Assembly (NCBI GenBank): GCA_963764505.1 | Contig: CAVXSP010000001.1 | Location: forward strand, 3,410,001-3,474,000 | Source of the DNA: CAVXSP01 sp963764505 | Lineage (GTDB): Bacteria; Acidobacteriota; Vicinamibacteria; Vicinamibacterales; SCN-69-37 | Reading direction: 5' to 3' | DNA: 64,000 bases | In this document: piece after piece, positions 26,409 through 35,684 of the stretch | Layout of the letters: each line of letters opens with the position of its first letter | Position numbering within the stretch: the first letter of the stretch is position 1 | Position numbers and translations under genes: made by a program | The notes under the pieces: model-generated | What the model was told of the DNA's origin: nothing | The model's input: the letters and a program-made list of their open reading frames with translations, nothing else | Database searches by the model: none

Positions 26409-27806
26409 ATGACGCCCGTGTCGAACCTGGGCATCAGGGCGTTCTTCGCGGCGGGCGCGCTGCTGGCCGTCGCTCTGCTCGTGCAGACGATCCTCAACTA
26501 CGAGTACGTCTCGACCAACCTCATCCGCCAGCAGGCCCGGCGCACGGCCGACGAGCGGGTGCGGAACGTGGAGCGCGCGGCCCGTCTGTCCCGACCTCAG
26601 GACGCCGACGCGTTCCAGGCGATTCTCGACGACGTGCGGGCGGAGACGAGCGACCAGATTGCCTCGCTCACGCTCCTGCAGGCCGATGGGAGCGTCGTCG
26701 CCGCCGCGGGACCGGCGGCGCTCGCCATGACGCCGGCGGAGCGCGCACGCTTCCTCTCCGACAGCGGCGCGCCGTTCGCGCAGCTCCGGGACGGCGGACG
26801 CGACGTGCTGATCGGCGTCTTTCCCTGTCGCTGCAGTCTGCCGCGGGCGATGACGGACGCGCGGCGCGCGGGGCCGCCAGGGCGCGCGCTGCTCGAGCTT
26901 GGCCTCTACCGTGACAGCTTGTCCGCGCCGTTCGCGCGCCTGCGCCGGAACGCGGCGATCGGCGCCTCGGCGGCGCTGGCGCTGTTCCTGTCGGTGACCG
27001 TCCTCGCCGTCCGCTTCGGCGCGTACGTGCGCGGCAAACAACTCGAAACCCAGGCCGAGCTCGCCCGTCAGGTGCAGCGCGATCTCCTGCCCGGCACCAG
27101 CGCGTGGCCGGCCGGCGTCGACCTCGCCGCCGAGTGCGTGCCCGCCTGGCAGATCGGCGGGGACTTCTACGATGTCGTGAGCCTGTCGGCCGGGCGCGTG
27201 GCCTTCGCGCTGGGCGACGTGTCAGGGCACGGTATCTCGGCGGGCCTCCTGATGGCACTCGTCCATGGCGCCATGAGCAGTCCGGCGTGGGGCGCCTCCG
27301 GCGAGGATCCCGCCCGCGCCGCCGAACGGCTGAACCAACTGCTGCTGGCCAAGTCGTCCGGCGACCGGTTCGTCTCGCTCTTCTGGTGCGACTTCGACCC
27401 GCGGTCGCTCCAGCTCCGGTACGTCAACGCCGGCCACCCGCCGCCGCTGTGGCTCAGGCGCGCGCCGCAGGACGCGCCCGTCAACGAGCGGCTGGGAGAG
27501 GGCGGCCCGATTCTCGGTGTGCTGAGCACGGCGACCTACCAGACGGCGTCCGTCGAGGTGTCGGAAGGCGACCTCCTCGTGCTGTTCTCCGACGGAATCG
27601 TGGAGGCGGCGAACCGGCGCGGCGAGCCGTTCGGCGAGGAGCGCCTGATCGCGACCGTCGAGGCGAAGCACGACCGCCCGGCACGCGCGATCTGCGACGC
27701 GGTACGGTCCGCGGTCGTGGCGTTCACGGAAGGGCTCCCTCCCCAGGACGATCAGACGCTGCTCGTCGTGCGCCTCTGGCGCCGCAACGGAGACGAACCA
27801 TCGTGA
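26409..27806 (+). CDS. Membrane-bound SpoIIE/PP2C-type serine phosphatase
   Basis: A 465-residue protein. The first membrane helix (FFAAGALLAVALLVQTILN) and a second near 183-205 bracket a periplasmic sensor region of about 145 residues. A linker helix with LARQVQRDLLPG then leads into the SpoIIE phosphatase domain (about 230-460). Metal-binding residues lie in IGGDFYDVVSL, ALGDVSGHGISAGLLM, VNAGHPPPLWL and LFSDGIVEAANRRGEPFG. Such proteins usually dephosphorylate an anti-sigma-factor antagonist in partner-switching. No partner kinase or STAS protein is adjacent. Confidence 0.9.
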   Translation: MTPVSNLGIRAFFAAGALLAVALLVQTILNYEYVSTNLIRQQARRTADERVRNVERAARLSRPQDADAFQAILDDVRAETSDQIASLTLLQADGSVVAAAGPAALAMTPAERARFLSDSGAPFAQLRDGGRDVLIGVFPCRCSLPRAMTDARRAGPPGRALLELGLYRDSLSAPFARLRRNAAIGASAALALFLSVTVLAVRFGAYVRGKQLETQAELARQVQRDLLPGTSAWPAGVDLAAECVPAWQIGGDFYDVVSLSAGRVAFALGDVSGHGISAGLLMALVHGAMSSPAWGASGEDPARAAERLNQLLLAKSSGDRFVSLFWCDFDPRSLQLRYVNAGHPPPLWLRRAPQDAPVNERLGEGGPILGVLSTATYQTASVEVSEGDLLVLFSDGIVEAANRRGEPFGEERLIATVEAKHDRPARAICDAVRSAVVAFTEGLPPQDDQTLLVVRLWRRNGDEPS

Positions 27807-27836
27807 GGCACCCGGCCTCCGTCGCCGGCTCGTGAG

Positions 27837-28835
27837 ATGAAAAGGACCGGCGGCGTGCGCCCGCTGGCGGGCCACGCGACGCGCTGGGTCTCATGGGTGC
27901 TCGGCGCCGCGCTGCTCGTTGCGGTCGTCTGGGCGGCGCTTCACTTTTCTGAGGAGCGGGCATTCGTCCGTCTCGCCAGGCAGGCTCGGCCCGCATGGCT
28001 CGGGGTCGCCGTCTGCCTGCAGGTCGGCACGTACGTCGCCCAGGGAGCAATCTGGCGCCTCACCGGACGGGCAGCGGGCCATCCGCTCTCCCGACGGGCA
28101 GCGTTGGAGCTCAGCCTGGCCAAGCTGTTCGCCGACCAGGCGCTTCCCTCCGCCGGGATGAGCAGCAGCGTCCTGGTGGCAAAGGCGCTCGAACGCCGCG
28201 AACTGCCCGCGCCGGCCGTGAACGCTGCGGTCCTGATCAACATCGCGTCCTATCACGCGGCCTACGTGCTGGCGCTGGCGGCAGCACTCGTGTTCCTGCA
28301 CTGGCGCGGCGGATCGAACGTGCTCGTCATGACCGCCGCCGTCCTCTTCTTCCTCTTCTCCGCCGGTCTGTGCCTTGCGGTGCTCGGGCTCGCCGGCCGC
28401 CGGCACGAGCGGCTCGGCCGGGTGATGCGCCGCGTTCCAGGCGGGCGCACGCTCCTCGACTTTCTGTTCGAGGCCGACGCCCAGCTGCTTCGCCGCGCTC
28501 GCGTGTTCATTCCAGCGGTAGGCTACCAAGTTGCCATCGTCCTGCTGGATGTCGCGACGATGTGGTCCCTGATCGCATCGCTCGGCGTGACGGTGCGCGT
28601 CGGCGGCGTGTACGCCAGCTTCATGGTGGCCAGTCTCTTTCGGACGATGGGAATTGTCCCGGGCGGACTGGGCACCTTCGAGGCGACATCGGTGCTCACG
28701 CTTCGCGCGGCCGGCATCGATCTGCCCGTCGGGCTCGCCGCCACGCTGCTGTTTCGCGGCCTGAGCTTCTGGCTGCCCATGCTGCCGGGATACTGGTGCT
28801 CCCACCGGGTCATCGGCGGCCGAGGATCGAGATGA
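27837..28835 (+). CDS. Flippase-like / lysylphosphatidylglycerol synthase transmembrane family protein
   Basis: A 332-residue protein with about eight membrane helices, matching the LPG_synthase_TM family. Conserved patterns include LSLAKLFADQALPSAGMSS near 100 and FRTMGIVPGGLGTFEATSVL near 265. There is no catalytic C-terminal domain, so it is more probably a lipid translocator or glycan export factor. Its stop overlaps the relic start of a P-type ATPase (ATGA), consistent with a former two-gene operon. Confidence 0.85.
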   Translation: MKRTGGVRPLAGHATRWVSWVLGAALLVAVVWAALHFSEERAFVRLARQARPAWLGVAVCLQVGTYVAQGAIWRLTGRAAGHPLSRRAALELSLAKLFADQALPSAGMSSSVLVAKALERRELPAPAVNAAVLINIASYHAAYVLALAAALVFLHWRGGSNVLVMTAAVLFFLFSAGLCLAVLGLAGRRHERLGRVMRRVPGGRTLLDFLFEADAQLLRRARVFIPAVGYQVAIVLLDVATMWSLIASLGVTVRVGGVYASFMVASLFRTMGIVPGGLGTFEATSVLTLRAAGIDLPVGLAATLLFRGLSFWLPMLPGYWCSHRVIGGRGSR

Positions 28836-28971
28836 TGCGGGTGGACCCGTTCTGGGCGCTCGAGCGGCCAGCCTGATGGCGACGATTGTGGCGCTCACGG
28901 CTCTCTACGTCGCCGCCACCGAAGCGCAAGAACAATGGTTCTATCGGCGAGGCTGGGGAGACAGCTGTTGA
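28832..28971 (+). pseudogene. Deletion scar of a magnesium-type P-type ATPase
   Basis: Fourteen codons at 28832-28876 read MMRVDPFWALERPA then stop; DPFWAL near the start is the typical N-terminus of this ATPase family. From 28873, in another frame, VALTALYVAATEAQEQWFYRR runs for about 32 codons to a stop at 28969-28971 and resembles the family's C-terminus. About 850 codons between the two ends are missing. The ATGA overlap with the flippase-like gene fits the original operon. Confidence 0.55.
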
Positions 28972-29896
28972 CCCGTCGGCGCTGCCCTCCGGGCCGTTCA
29001 CGAATGCGCGCGTCGTCGACGTCCTCACAGAGGCCGGTCTCGGAGCGGTCACCGTGAGCGGCACGGGGATCGTCACGGCCTCGTCGAATTCGTCCGGGTC
29101 GGTGGTCGTCGCCCTCGCGTCCGATGCCGCCGCTCCCCTGGAGATCGTCTTGTCGGGGGCCGCCGTGGTCGAGCGCCACACGAAGCTGCGCGTGCCGGGC
29201 CCGGACGCGACGATCTCGCTCATTCCGGGCATCTTCGACCTTCGCGCGTTCGACGAGATGTTCCGCGTCCCGCTGCTGCTTCGCTGGACGACGCCGCCGC
29301 CGCTGCTCGTCGAAACCCGGGCAGGTATGTTCGCGGATATCAACGCGCCGACCGTCACCGCCATTGCCGATGAGATGTCCGACGCCGAGTACCAATCGCT
29401 CGTCGCCGATCTGACCTGGGCCCTTCCGCAACTGACGGGCGACACGTTCGGTCGATTCGCCACGGTGAAGCGTCAGACGTCGAGTCCTGATGCGACCGTC
29501 CGACTCGACAACGACGAGGTCATCACGGTCGCCAGGCTCGCCGGCCTGACGGCCGCCACCGGCTACTGGGGATACGCGCGCTGGCAGTTCGAGACGAGCG
29601 GCGAGATCACGAGCGGCATCATCATGCTCGACCGCGACTTCGAGCGATCGAACAGCCGATATCGGCGGTCGCTGCGCGCGCACGAGCTCGGTCACGCCCT
29701 CGGATACAACCACGTCGCGACGCGTCCGTCCGTCATGAACTCGACGGCGAGGCTCGAACCGACCGATTGGGATCGAGACGCGTGCCGGATCGCGTTCCAG
29801 CGGCCGCCTGGCAACCGCTCCCCCGACACCGACCCGTCCGGCTTCTCGACGAACCGCGCCACGGGTCCGGGGCTCTGGAGCCCGGCCGTCTTTTGA
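28877..29896 (+). pseudogene. Secreted zinc metalloprotease-like protein, N-terminus replaced
   Basis: The frame is open from 28877. Residues after about DPSALPSGPFTNARVVDV read as a coherent protein with a matrixin-type zinc site, HELGHALGYNH (HExxHxxGxxH, from 29681), and a following Met-turn candidate PSVMNSTARL. No signal peptide or ATG is found: the first 25-30 codons are the C-terminal relic of the P-type ATPase read in another frame. The only in-frame starts there are TTG (28886). The deletion that removed the ATPase probably also removed this gene's start and signal peptide. If translated from an internal start the enzyme would not be exported. Confidence 0.6.
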
Positions 29897-29974
29897 GTGC
29901 CGGCGCGATCCGCCCAAGCCGCCCTGTTTGCCGCTATCATCGTCCCGACTCGGCCGTCGCCGCAGGGAGCCCCC

Positions 29975-30835
29975 ATGTCGTCAGTGAAGATTCGGATTCG
30001 GGATGCATTCCGTCAGCCCCTCGCTGACCCGGTCGACGTCCAGGTGCGCGGCCAGCGGAGCGGCCAGATGGTCGTGAATCGAACCGGCCTCTCCGGCAGG
30101 AGCACGATTTCCGTCCAGGACCTGCGCGCCGACGAACCGTTTCAACTGTCGGTGTTCCCGCACCGTTACCGGCCGGTCGGCGAATTCTTCATGCTGGCAC
30201 CCGGCGAGACGAGAACCCTCGAATGCTTCTGCCCGATCCACCCCGATCGCGTCACTCGACTCGAGGCCGACGCCTACGATGCCCTCGCCGACCTCGATCG
30301 GGTGCTTCTGGCGAGCACGGTGGAGGGATTCGAGAATCAGAACGGCGCGGCGCTGTTCGAGGTGCTCCCCGACCTGCCAAAGGCCGGCCTGCTGAACCTC
30401 TTCACGAAGATGACCCACACGGCGCTTCCCGCGGGCCGGACCGCCTGGACCTACGTCCAGAGCCTCTACCGGATCCGGCCGGATCGCATCTTCGCCAACG
30501 TGGATCGCGATTTCAGGGACGCCGTGCGGGGCGCGGCGGACGCCGGCCTGGTGACCCAGGTCCCCGAGGCGCTGCACACGCCGCCGCCGGGATTCGTGCA
30601 CGCAGGTTCCTTCAAGACCCGCGACCACTACGGCAACCTCCAGCTCACGTTCTTCCGGGCCGAGGCGGCGCTCGACTTCAAGGTCGACGCCGACATCGAC
30701 GACGCCAACGGGCTGGAGCACTCGTTTCAGGTGCTCCGCAACTGGATCACGTCGGGAACGACTCACCCGTACGACATCCACGAGATCCTGGCGTACGCGC
30801 AGGAGCTGCCGGTGCCCTATCGTTTGGTCGCGTAA
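29975..30835 (+). CDS. Hypothetical protein with N-terminal beta-sandwich
   Basis: A 286-residue protein that I do not recognise. The first 85 residues look like an Ig-like or carboxypeptidase-regulatory fold (VKIRIRDAFRQPLADPVDVQ, GRSTISVQDLRADEPFQLSV). The rest is mainly helical, with FENQNGAALFEVLPDLPKAG and GLEHSFQVLRNWITSGTTHP. There is no signal peptide. ATG at 29975 has GGGAG upstream. No operon partner is evident. Confidence 0.65.
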   Translation: MSSVKIRIRDAFRQPLADPVDVQVRGQRSGQMVVNRTGLSGRSTISVQDLRADEPFQLSVFPHRYRPVGEFFMLAPGETRTLECFCPIHPDRVTRLEADAYDALADLDRVLLASTVEGFENQNGAALFEVLPDLPKAGLLNLFTKMTHTALPAGRTAWTYVQSLYRIRPDRIFANVDRDFRDAVRGAADAGLVTQVPEALHTPPPGFVHAGSFKTRDHYGNLQLTFFRAEAALDFKVDADIDDANGLEHSFQVLRNWITSGTTHPYDIHEILAYAQELPVPYRLVA

Positions 30836-30845
30836 GCCGCGGCGC

Positions 30846-31367
30846 TCACGGGATCCGTCGCATCCGCTCGATGCGATCGGCCGCGCCCGGATACGCGCGC
30901 GCGAGCTCCGGCCCGTCGGCCAGCTCGAAGTCTCCGAATTCGAACCCCGGTGCGACGGTGCACCCGACCAGACAATGCGACGCGCCGGCCACGAGCTCCG
31001 TCCCGAACCACGTGCCCGCCGGCACGACGACCTGCGGACGCTCGCCCGCTTCGAGGTTCAAGCCGAGCCGCGCGACGTCCCACGCGCCTCCCCGGAACAG
31101 CCGCAGGATCTCGAGCGGGCCGCCTTCGTAGAGGTGAAAGACCTCGTCCGACGCGAGCCGGTGGAGGGATGTCGCCGGCTCATCGGACGTCACGAGGAAA
31201 TAGATCGCGGTCGAGGCCGCACGCGGCCCGCCGTGCGCGGCGGACTGCACACGCGCCCACGCGCGATAGGTCTCGAGGAAGAAGCCACGCTCCGGATGCG
31301 GCTGGAGGCCGAGCCGATCGATGAGCATGCGCGCGCGCGGAGATCGGTCTGGAACGCTCGACGACAT
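30846..31367 (-). CDS. Cupin-superfamily protein (DUF985)
   Basis: A 173-residue single-domain cupin. LIDRLGLQPHPERGFFLETY opens the domain. FHLYEGGPLEILRL and VVPAGTWFGTELV are cupin motifs, and SHCLVGCTVAPGFEFGDFEL closes it. The family has metal-binding histidines and unknown substrate. ATG at 31367 gives the full domain, though no strong ribosome-binding site is seen. Confidence 0.8.
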   Translation of the reverse strand: MSSSVPDRSPRARMLIDRLGLQPHPERGFFLETYRAWARVQSAAHGGPRAASTAIYFLVTSDEPATSLHRLASDEVFHLYEGGPLEILRLFRGGAWDVARLGLNLEAGERPQVVVPAGTWFGTELVAGASHCLVGCTVAPGFEFGDFELADGPELARAYPGAADRIERMRRIP

Positions 31368-31413
31368 GGGCGGAGCCCCGGACCGACCGATCCGGGGCTC
31401 CCTCGATTCAGCG

Positions 31414-33783
31414 CTACTTCTGCGGCAGCGCGTAAGCGATGATGCCTCGCGGCGTGGTCGGATCGATCGGCTCGGGCGCCGCGCCCCGCCGCCCGCCGCC
31501 CCCTCGCCCACCGCCCGCGCTGGTCGGCACGACGATGTATTCGCGTCCCTTCGCCTCGTAGCCGGAAGGCACGCCGCTGCTTCCGCCGGCGAACGTGCCG
31601 GTCCACAGGACCTGGCCCGTTTCCTCGTCGTAGGCGCGGAACTTGCCGTCGCCACCCGCGTGGAATACCAGGCCGCCGCTGACCACGACCATCCCGTTGC
31701 GCGCGCCAACGCCGCCCGTGTTCGGCGGACCGCCCGCCCGCAGCGTCTGCGGATCGTCGCCGTTGGGCACCTGCCACTTGATCTCGCCCGTGTTCAGGTC
31801 GTACGCCGTCAGCGTCGTGTACGGCGGTTTGGTCGAAGTGGCCATCACGTTGTAGCCGCTCGCGTACCGGACCGTCGGCCCGTCGGAGCCTTCCGGATAG
31901 GCGACGTTTCCGCCGGTCGGCCCCTGGCCGCCGAAGAGCGGGCCCTGGCCGCGCGGCGGCAGCTCCGGCAGCGGAACGCCGCCACGCCCGGCCACGAGCT
32001 CCGGCGGAGCCGGCGGCAAGTCGGCCCCGGCCCCACGCCCGCGGCCGCGCGCGCCGCCTCCCCGGCGTCCGCCGGCCGGATTGTCGAGGAACGCAATGAC
32101 GGCGTCCAGATCCGCAGCCGACATGTCGGGGAAGGGCCGCATCTGCCCGCGGCCGTTCGTGATCAGCGTGCGAATCGCGTCGTCGGCGACCCGGTCGCCG
32201 ACGCCAACGAGCGACGGCACGCCCGGCATCGCGCCCGTCAGATTGGGACCGTGGCACGCCGCGCAATTCTGCTGGAAGACCGCGGCGCCCGTCGCGATCG
32301 CCCCTCCACCGCCGCGATTCCCCGCCGTGTAGGTCATGACGTTGACGAGCTTCAGCAGCGCGACCTGGTTGACGCCGACGACGAAGACCATCCCCTTCTC
32401 GGGATCGGCGGCCGTCGTGCCCCAGTTCGATCCGCCCTGATTGCCCGGCATCGAGACGCTCTCCTCGTCGACGGCCGGCGGCGTGAACAGACCGCCCTGC
32501 GGGCCCGTGCCGTTCCGCGCCTTCGCCACACGCTCACGCACGGACTGATATTCCTCCGGCGAGAGCCGCCACTGGTTCACGTCATCGACGGTGAACGACT
32601 GCCGGGCGAACGCCGGCGGTTTGGTGGGGAACGGCTGCGTCGGCGACGACCACTCGCCCGGCACGTCCGTCTGCGGCACCGGACGCTCCTCGATCGGCCA
32701 GAGGGGCTCGCCGGTCACGCGATTGAAGACGTAGAGAAACCCTGTCTTCCCCGCGTGCGCGACCGCGTCGATCTTCCGGCCGTTGTGTTCGACCGTCACG
32801 AGCATCGGAGCCGAGACATTGTCCAGGTCCCAGAGATCGTGATGAACCGTCTGGAAATACCACAGTCGCTTCCCGGTCCGGGTGTCGAGCGCGAGCAGGC
32901 AGTTGGCGTAGAGGTTCGGGCCGTGGCGGTCGGCGCCATAGAAATCGTAGGTGGCCGAGCCCGTCGGAATGTAGACGATCCCGCGCTCGTCGTCGACCGA
33001 CATCGACCCCCAGTTGTTCGCGCCGCCCATGTACTTGTAGCCGTTCTGAGGGCTCGTGTCGAACCCGTACTCGCCCGGGACCGGCACCGTGTGGAACTGC
33101 CAGACCCGCTTGCCGGTGATGACGTCGTAGGCGCGGATGTCGCCTGGCGGAGAGATCCAGCCCTCTCCCGTCGCCGACCCGACGATGATGAGGTTCTTCC
33201 AGACCTTGCCCGGGCTGCGCGAGGTCGAGCCGCCGTTGCCCGTCCCTTCGACGCGCGCCAGGCCGTCGCGCATGTTCACCGCGCCGTCGATGCCGAAGCT
33301 CAGGATCGACTTCCCGGTGTTGGCGTCGATCTCCTCCATGAACCCGTTGATCCAGAAGATCAGCCGCTTGTCCTTCCCGTCCTCGCTTTGCCAGAAGTTG
33401 ATGCCCCGTCCGAGGCCGCCCAGATCCTCGTGGATCCAGAGCTCCTTGCCCGTGATCGCGTCGAGCGCGACGAGGCCGCCCCGCGCGCTCGTGTACATCA
33501 CGTTGTCGACGACGACCGGGTTGAATCCGCTGCTCGCGTACGGGTAGAACCAGGCGACCTGGAGTTGGCCCACGTTGGTCTTGTTGATCTCGGACGAATC
33601 GATGAAGTTCGCGCTGTCCGGCCCGGCAAGGTTGTCGCGCCACCACTTGCGGCCCCTGGATTGCGCGTCCAGGCTCACCGCGAGGGTGGCCATGAACGTC
33701 ACGGCCAAAACGCCGGCCAGGACCCCGACCGTTCGGGAGATCCGCCGGGAGCGCGGCCGACGCGCCTGATCGCCTGTTTTCAT
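31414..33783 (-). CDS. PQQ-dependent dehydrogenase with inserted cytochrome c segment
   Basis: A 789-residue exported enzyme. A signal anchor (VGVLAGVLAVTFMATLAVSL) is followed by an eight-bladed propeller of the quinoprotein alcohol/glucose dehydrogenase type. Trp-docking repeats are visible (NPVVVDNVMYTSARGGLVAL, GKELWIHEDL, AYDVITGKRVWQF, AYDLNTGEIKWQVP, AYDEETGQVLW). A heme-c segment with CAACH at 507-511 and a Met ligand near MRPFPDMS interrupts the propeller, followed by Gly/Arg/Pro-rich linkers. It oxidises a sugar or alcohol in the periplasm and can pass electrons through its own heme. ATG at 33783 has GGAGAGG 7 bases upstream. Confidence 0.88.
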   Translation of the reverse strand: MKTGDQARRPRSRRISRTVGVLAGVLAVTFMATLAVSLDAQSRGRKWWRDNLAGPDSANFIDSSEINKTNVGQLQVAWFYPYASSGFNPVVVDNVMYTSARGGLVALDAITGKELWIHEDLGGLGRGINFWQSEDGKDKRLIFWINGFMEEIDANTGKSILSFGIDGAVNMRDGLARVEGTGNGGSTSRSPGKVWKNLIIVGSATGEGWISPPGDIRAYDVITGKRVWQFHTVPVPGEYGFDTSPQNGYKYMGGANNWGSMSVDDERGIVYIPTGSATYDFYGADRHGPNLYANCLLALDTRTGKRLWYFQTVHHDLWDLDNVSAPMLVTVEHNGRKIDAVAHAGKTGFLYVFNRVTGEPLWPIEERPVPQTDVPGEWSSPTQPFPTKPPAFARQSFTVDDVNQWRLSPEEYQSVRERVAKARNGTGPQGGLFTPPAVDEESVSMPGNQGGSNWGTTAADPEKGMVFVVGVNQVALLKLVNVMTYTAGNRGGGGAIATGAAVFQQNCAACHGPNLTGAMPGVPSLVGVGDRVADDAIRTLITNGRGQMRPFPDMSAADLDAVIAFLDNPAGGRRGGGARGRGRGAGADLPPAPPELVAGRGGVPLPELPPRGQGPLFGGQGPTGGNVAYPEGSDGPTVRYASGYNVMATSTKPPYTTLTAYDLNTGEIKWQVPNGDDPQTLRAGGPPNTGGVGARNGMVVVSGGLVFHAGGDGKFRAYDEETGQVLWTGTFAGGSSGVPSGYEAKGREYIVVPTSAGGGRGGGGRRGAAPEPIDPTTPRGIIAYALPQK

Positions 33784-33907
33784 GAGGAAGCCTCTCCTGC
33801 GTGACATGAGGACCCAAACGCACGCGGGTCCTGGTCCGAGACCGCTGCAGTCTGCCACACTTGCGCCACACGGGCGAGGGGGATTTACTCGGGCTGTGGG
33901 CTATGGG

Positions 33908-34336
33908 CTACAGGACCGCCACGAGCTCGAGGTCGAACCGGAGGCTCTTGCCGGCCAGCGCATGATTGGCATCCAGGGTGACGGTCGCGGCCGAGACGTC
34001 GGTCACCGTGACCGGGAACTGCGTTCCGTCCTGGCGCTGGACAGCGAGCTGCTGACCGACACGCGGCTGCAGCTTCTCGGGCAGTTGCTCGCGAGGCACG
34101 ACCACGACCATTTCGTCGCGGCGCGTACCGTACGCGTCGTCGGGCGGGATCGTCGTCGACTTCGACTCGCCGGGCTCCATGCCGGTCACGGCCTGTTCGA
34201 AGCCGGGGATGACCTGGCCCGCCCCGATCGTGAACTCGAGCGGATCCCGGCGGGCCGATGAATCGAATACGGTACCGTCGTCGAGCGTGCCTGTGTAGTG
34301 GACTCGAACGGTATCGCCGGACTTGGCGCGTGACAT
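33908..34336 (-). CDS. FKBP-type peptidyl-prolyl isomerase (SlyD/SlpA-like)
   Basis: A 142-residue protein. The FKBP core reads VRVHYTGTLDDGTVFDSS, EFTIGAGQVIPGFEQAVTGM and KSTTIPPDDAYGTRRDEMVV. The insert-in-flap chaperone domain spans about 70-120, and LDANHALAGKSLRFDLELV closes the fold. There is no His-rich tail as in E. coli SlyD. Cytosolic folding factor. ATG at 34336 has GGAGG upstream, preferred to an upstream in-frame start. Confidence 0.9.
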   Translation of the reverse strand: MSRAKSGDTVRVHYTGTLDDGTVFDSSARRDPLEFTIGAGQVIPGFEQAVTGMEPGESKSTTIPPDDAYGTRRDEMVVVVPREQLPEKLQPRVGQQLAVQRQDGTQFPVTVTDVSAATVTLDANHALAGKSLRFDLELVAVL

Positions 34337-34447
34337 CAGAACCTCCTCAGAGACGAAAAGAGCCCGCCTCATGCAATCACGCTATCGCACGACCGGCAGG
34401 GATTGAAAATGGACGGACGGCGTTGACAGCCCCAGATTGCGACAGGC

Positions 34448-35680
34448 GTGCGACCGATGGGCGGTGATTCCCGATCGGCCTCCCCGGCAGCCGGCCGGAT
34501 TCCCTCCGACATCCGGGCGCTCGGGCTCGTCAGCCTGTGCATGGACGCGTCGTCCGAGATGATTCACAGCCTGCTGCCGGTGTTCCTGGTCAGCGTCCTC
34601 GGCGCGAGCACCGTGCTGGTCGGCGTCATCGAAGGCGTCGGCGAGGCGACGGCCTCGGTGTCGAAGCTGTTCTCCGGCTGGATGAGCGATCGGCTCGGGA
34701 AGCGCAAGGCTCTGACACTGGCCGGATACGGGCTGGCGGCGGTGTCGAAGCCGTTGTTCGCACTGGCGCCCACGCCTGCCTGGGTACTCGGCGCGCGATT
34801 CGTCGACCGCCTCGGCAAGGGGATCCGGGGCGCTCCGCGTGATGCGCTCATCGGCGATCTGACGCCGCCAGCGCTGCTCGGCGCCGCGTACGGACTGCGC
34901 CAGGCGCTCGATACGGTCGGCGCCGTCGCGGGCCCGCTCATCGCCCTCGCCTTGATGGCGCAGTCGGGCGGCAACTTCCGGCTCGTGTTCTGGGTGGCGG
35001 CCATCCCGGCCGCGCTCTCCGTGGCCGTGCTCGCGGCGGCGGTGCGCGAGCCCGCCCGAGCCGCCAGCTCCGCACGACCGCGCGCGCTCTTCGACCGGAC
35101 CGTGCTCGCGAGGCTCGGGCGCCGGTTCTGGGTCGTCGTCCTGGCGAGCGCCGTGCTGACGCTCGCCCGTTTCAGCGAAGCCTTCCTGATCCTGCGAGCC
35201 GAGGACGTCGGCCTGAGCGCGTCGCTCGCGCCGCTCGTGCTCGTCGTGATGAACGCCGTCTACGCCGCCTCGGCCTATCCGGCAGGCGCGCTGTCCGATC
35301 GCGTGGATCGGCGGGCCATGCTCGGCGCGGGGTTCGCCCTGCTGATCGCCGCCGACGCAGCGCTCGCGCTCGGCTCGGGAATCGGTGCGATCATGGCGGG
35401 AATCGTGCTCTGGGGCCTGCATCTCGGGCTGACGCAAGGTCTGCTCTCCGCGCTGGTCGCCGGCACCGCGCCTGCCGCCGACCGAGGCACGGCGTTCGGC
35501 CTGTTCAATTTCAGCAGCGGCATCGCGCTGCTGCTCGCCAGCCTGATTGCTGGCGTGCTCTGGGAGGCCGTAGGCCCCGGCGCGACGTTTCTGGCCGGCG
35601 CCATCTTCACGGCCGCCGGCCTGGTCGTTGCGCTGCTCGCGTCCAGAATCGCCGATTCGCCGGTCGTCCGGCTCGATTGA
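34448..35680 (+). CDS. Major facilitator superfamily transporter
   Basis: A 410-residue protein with about twelve membrane helices. The MFS loop motif after helix 2 reads SGWMSDRLGKRK; VDRLGKGIRGAPRDALIGDL follows helix 4. The second half repeats a related loop, GALSDRVDRRAML. The substrate is not evident. GTG start at 34448, with an ATG three codons on. It converges with the phosphofructokinase gene with only 4 bases between stops. Confidence 0.88.
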   Translation: MRPMGGDSRSASPAAGRIPSDIRALGLVSLCMDASSEMIHSLLPVFLVSVLGASTVLVGVIEGVGEATASVSKLFSGWMSDRLGKRKALTLAGYGLAAVSKPLFALAPTPAWVLGARFVDRLGKGIRGAPRDALIGDLTPPALLGAAYGLRQALDTVGAVAGPLIALALMAQSGGNFRLVFWVAAIPAALSVAVLAAAVREPARAASSARPRALFDRTVLARLGRRFWVVVLASAVLTLARFSEAFLILRAEDVGLSASLAPLVLVVMNAVYAASAYPAGALSDRVDRRAMLGAGFALLIAADAALALGSGIGAIMAGIVLWGLHLGLTQGLLSALVAGTAPAADRGTAFGLFNFSSGIALLLASLIAGVLWEAVGPGATFLAGAIFTAAGLVVALLASRIADSPVVRLD

Positions 35681-35684
35681 GCTC

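Noticed and set aside
31321..33804. 827-codon rightward frame opposite the PQQ dehydrogenase
   Set aside because: Same reason: repetitive Arg/Ala/Val composition, no domain and a well-supported gene on the other strand.
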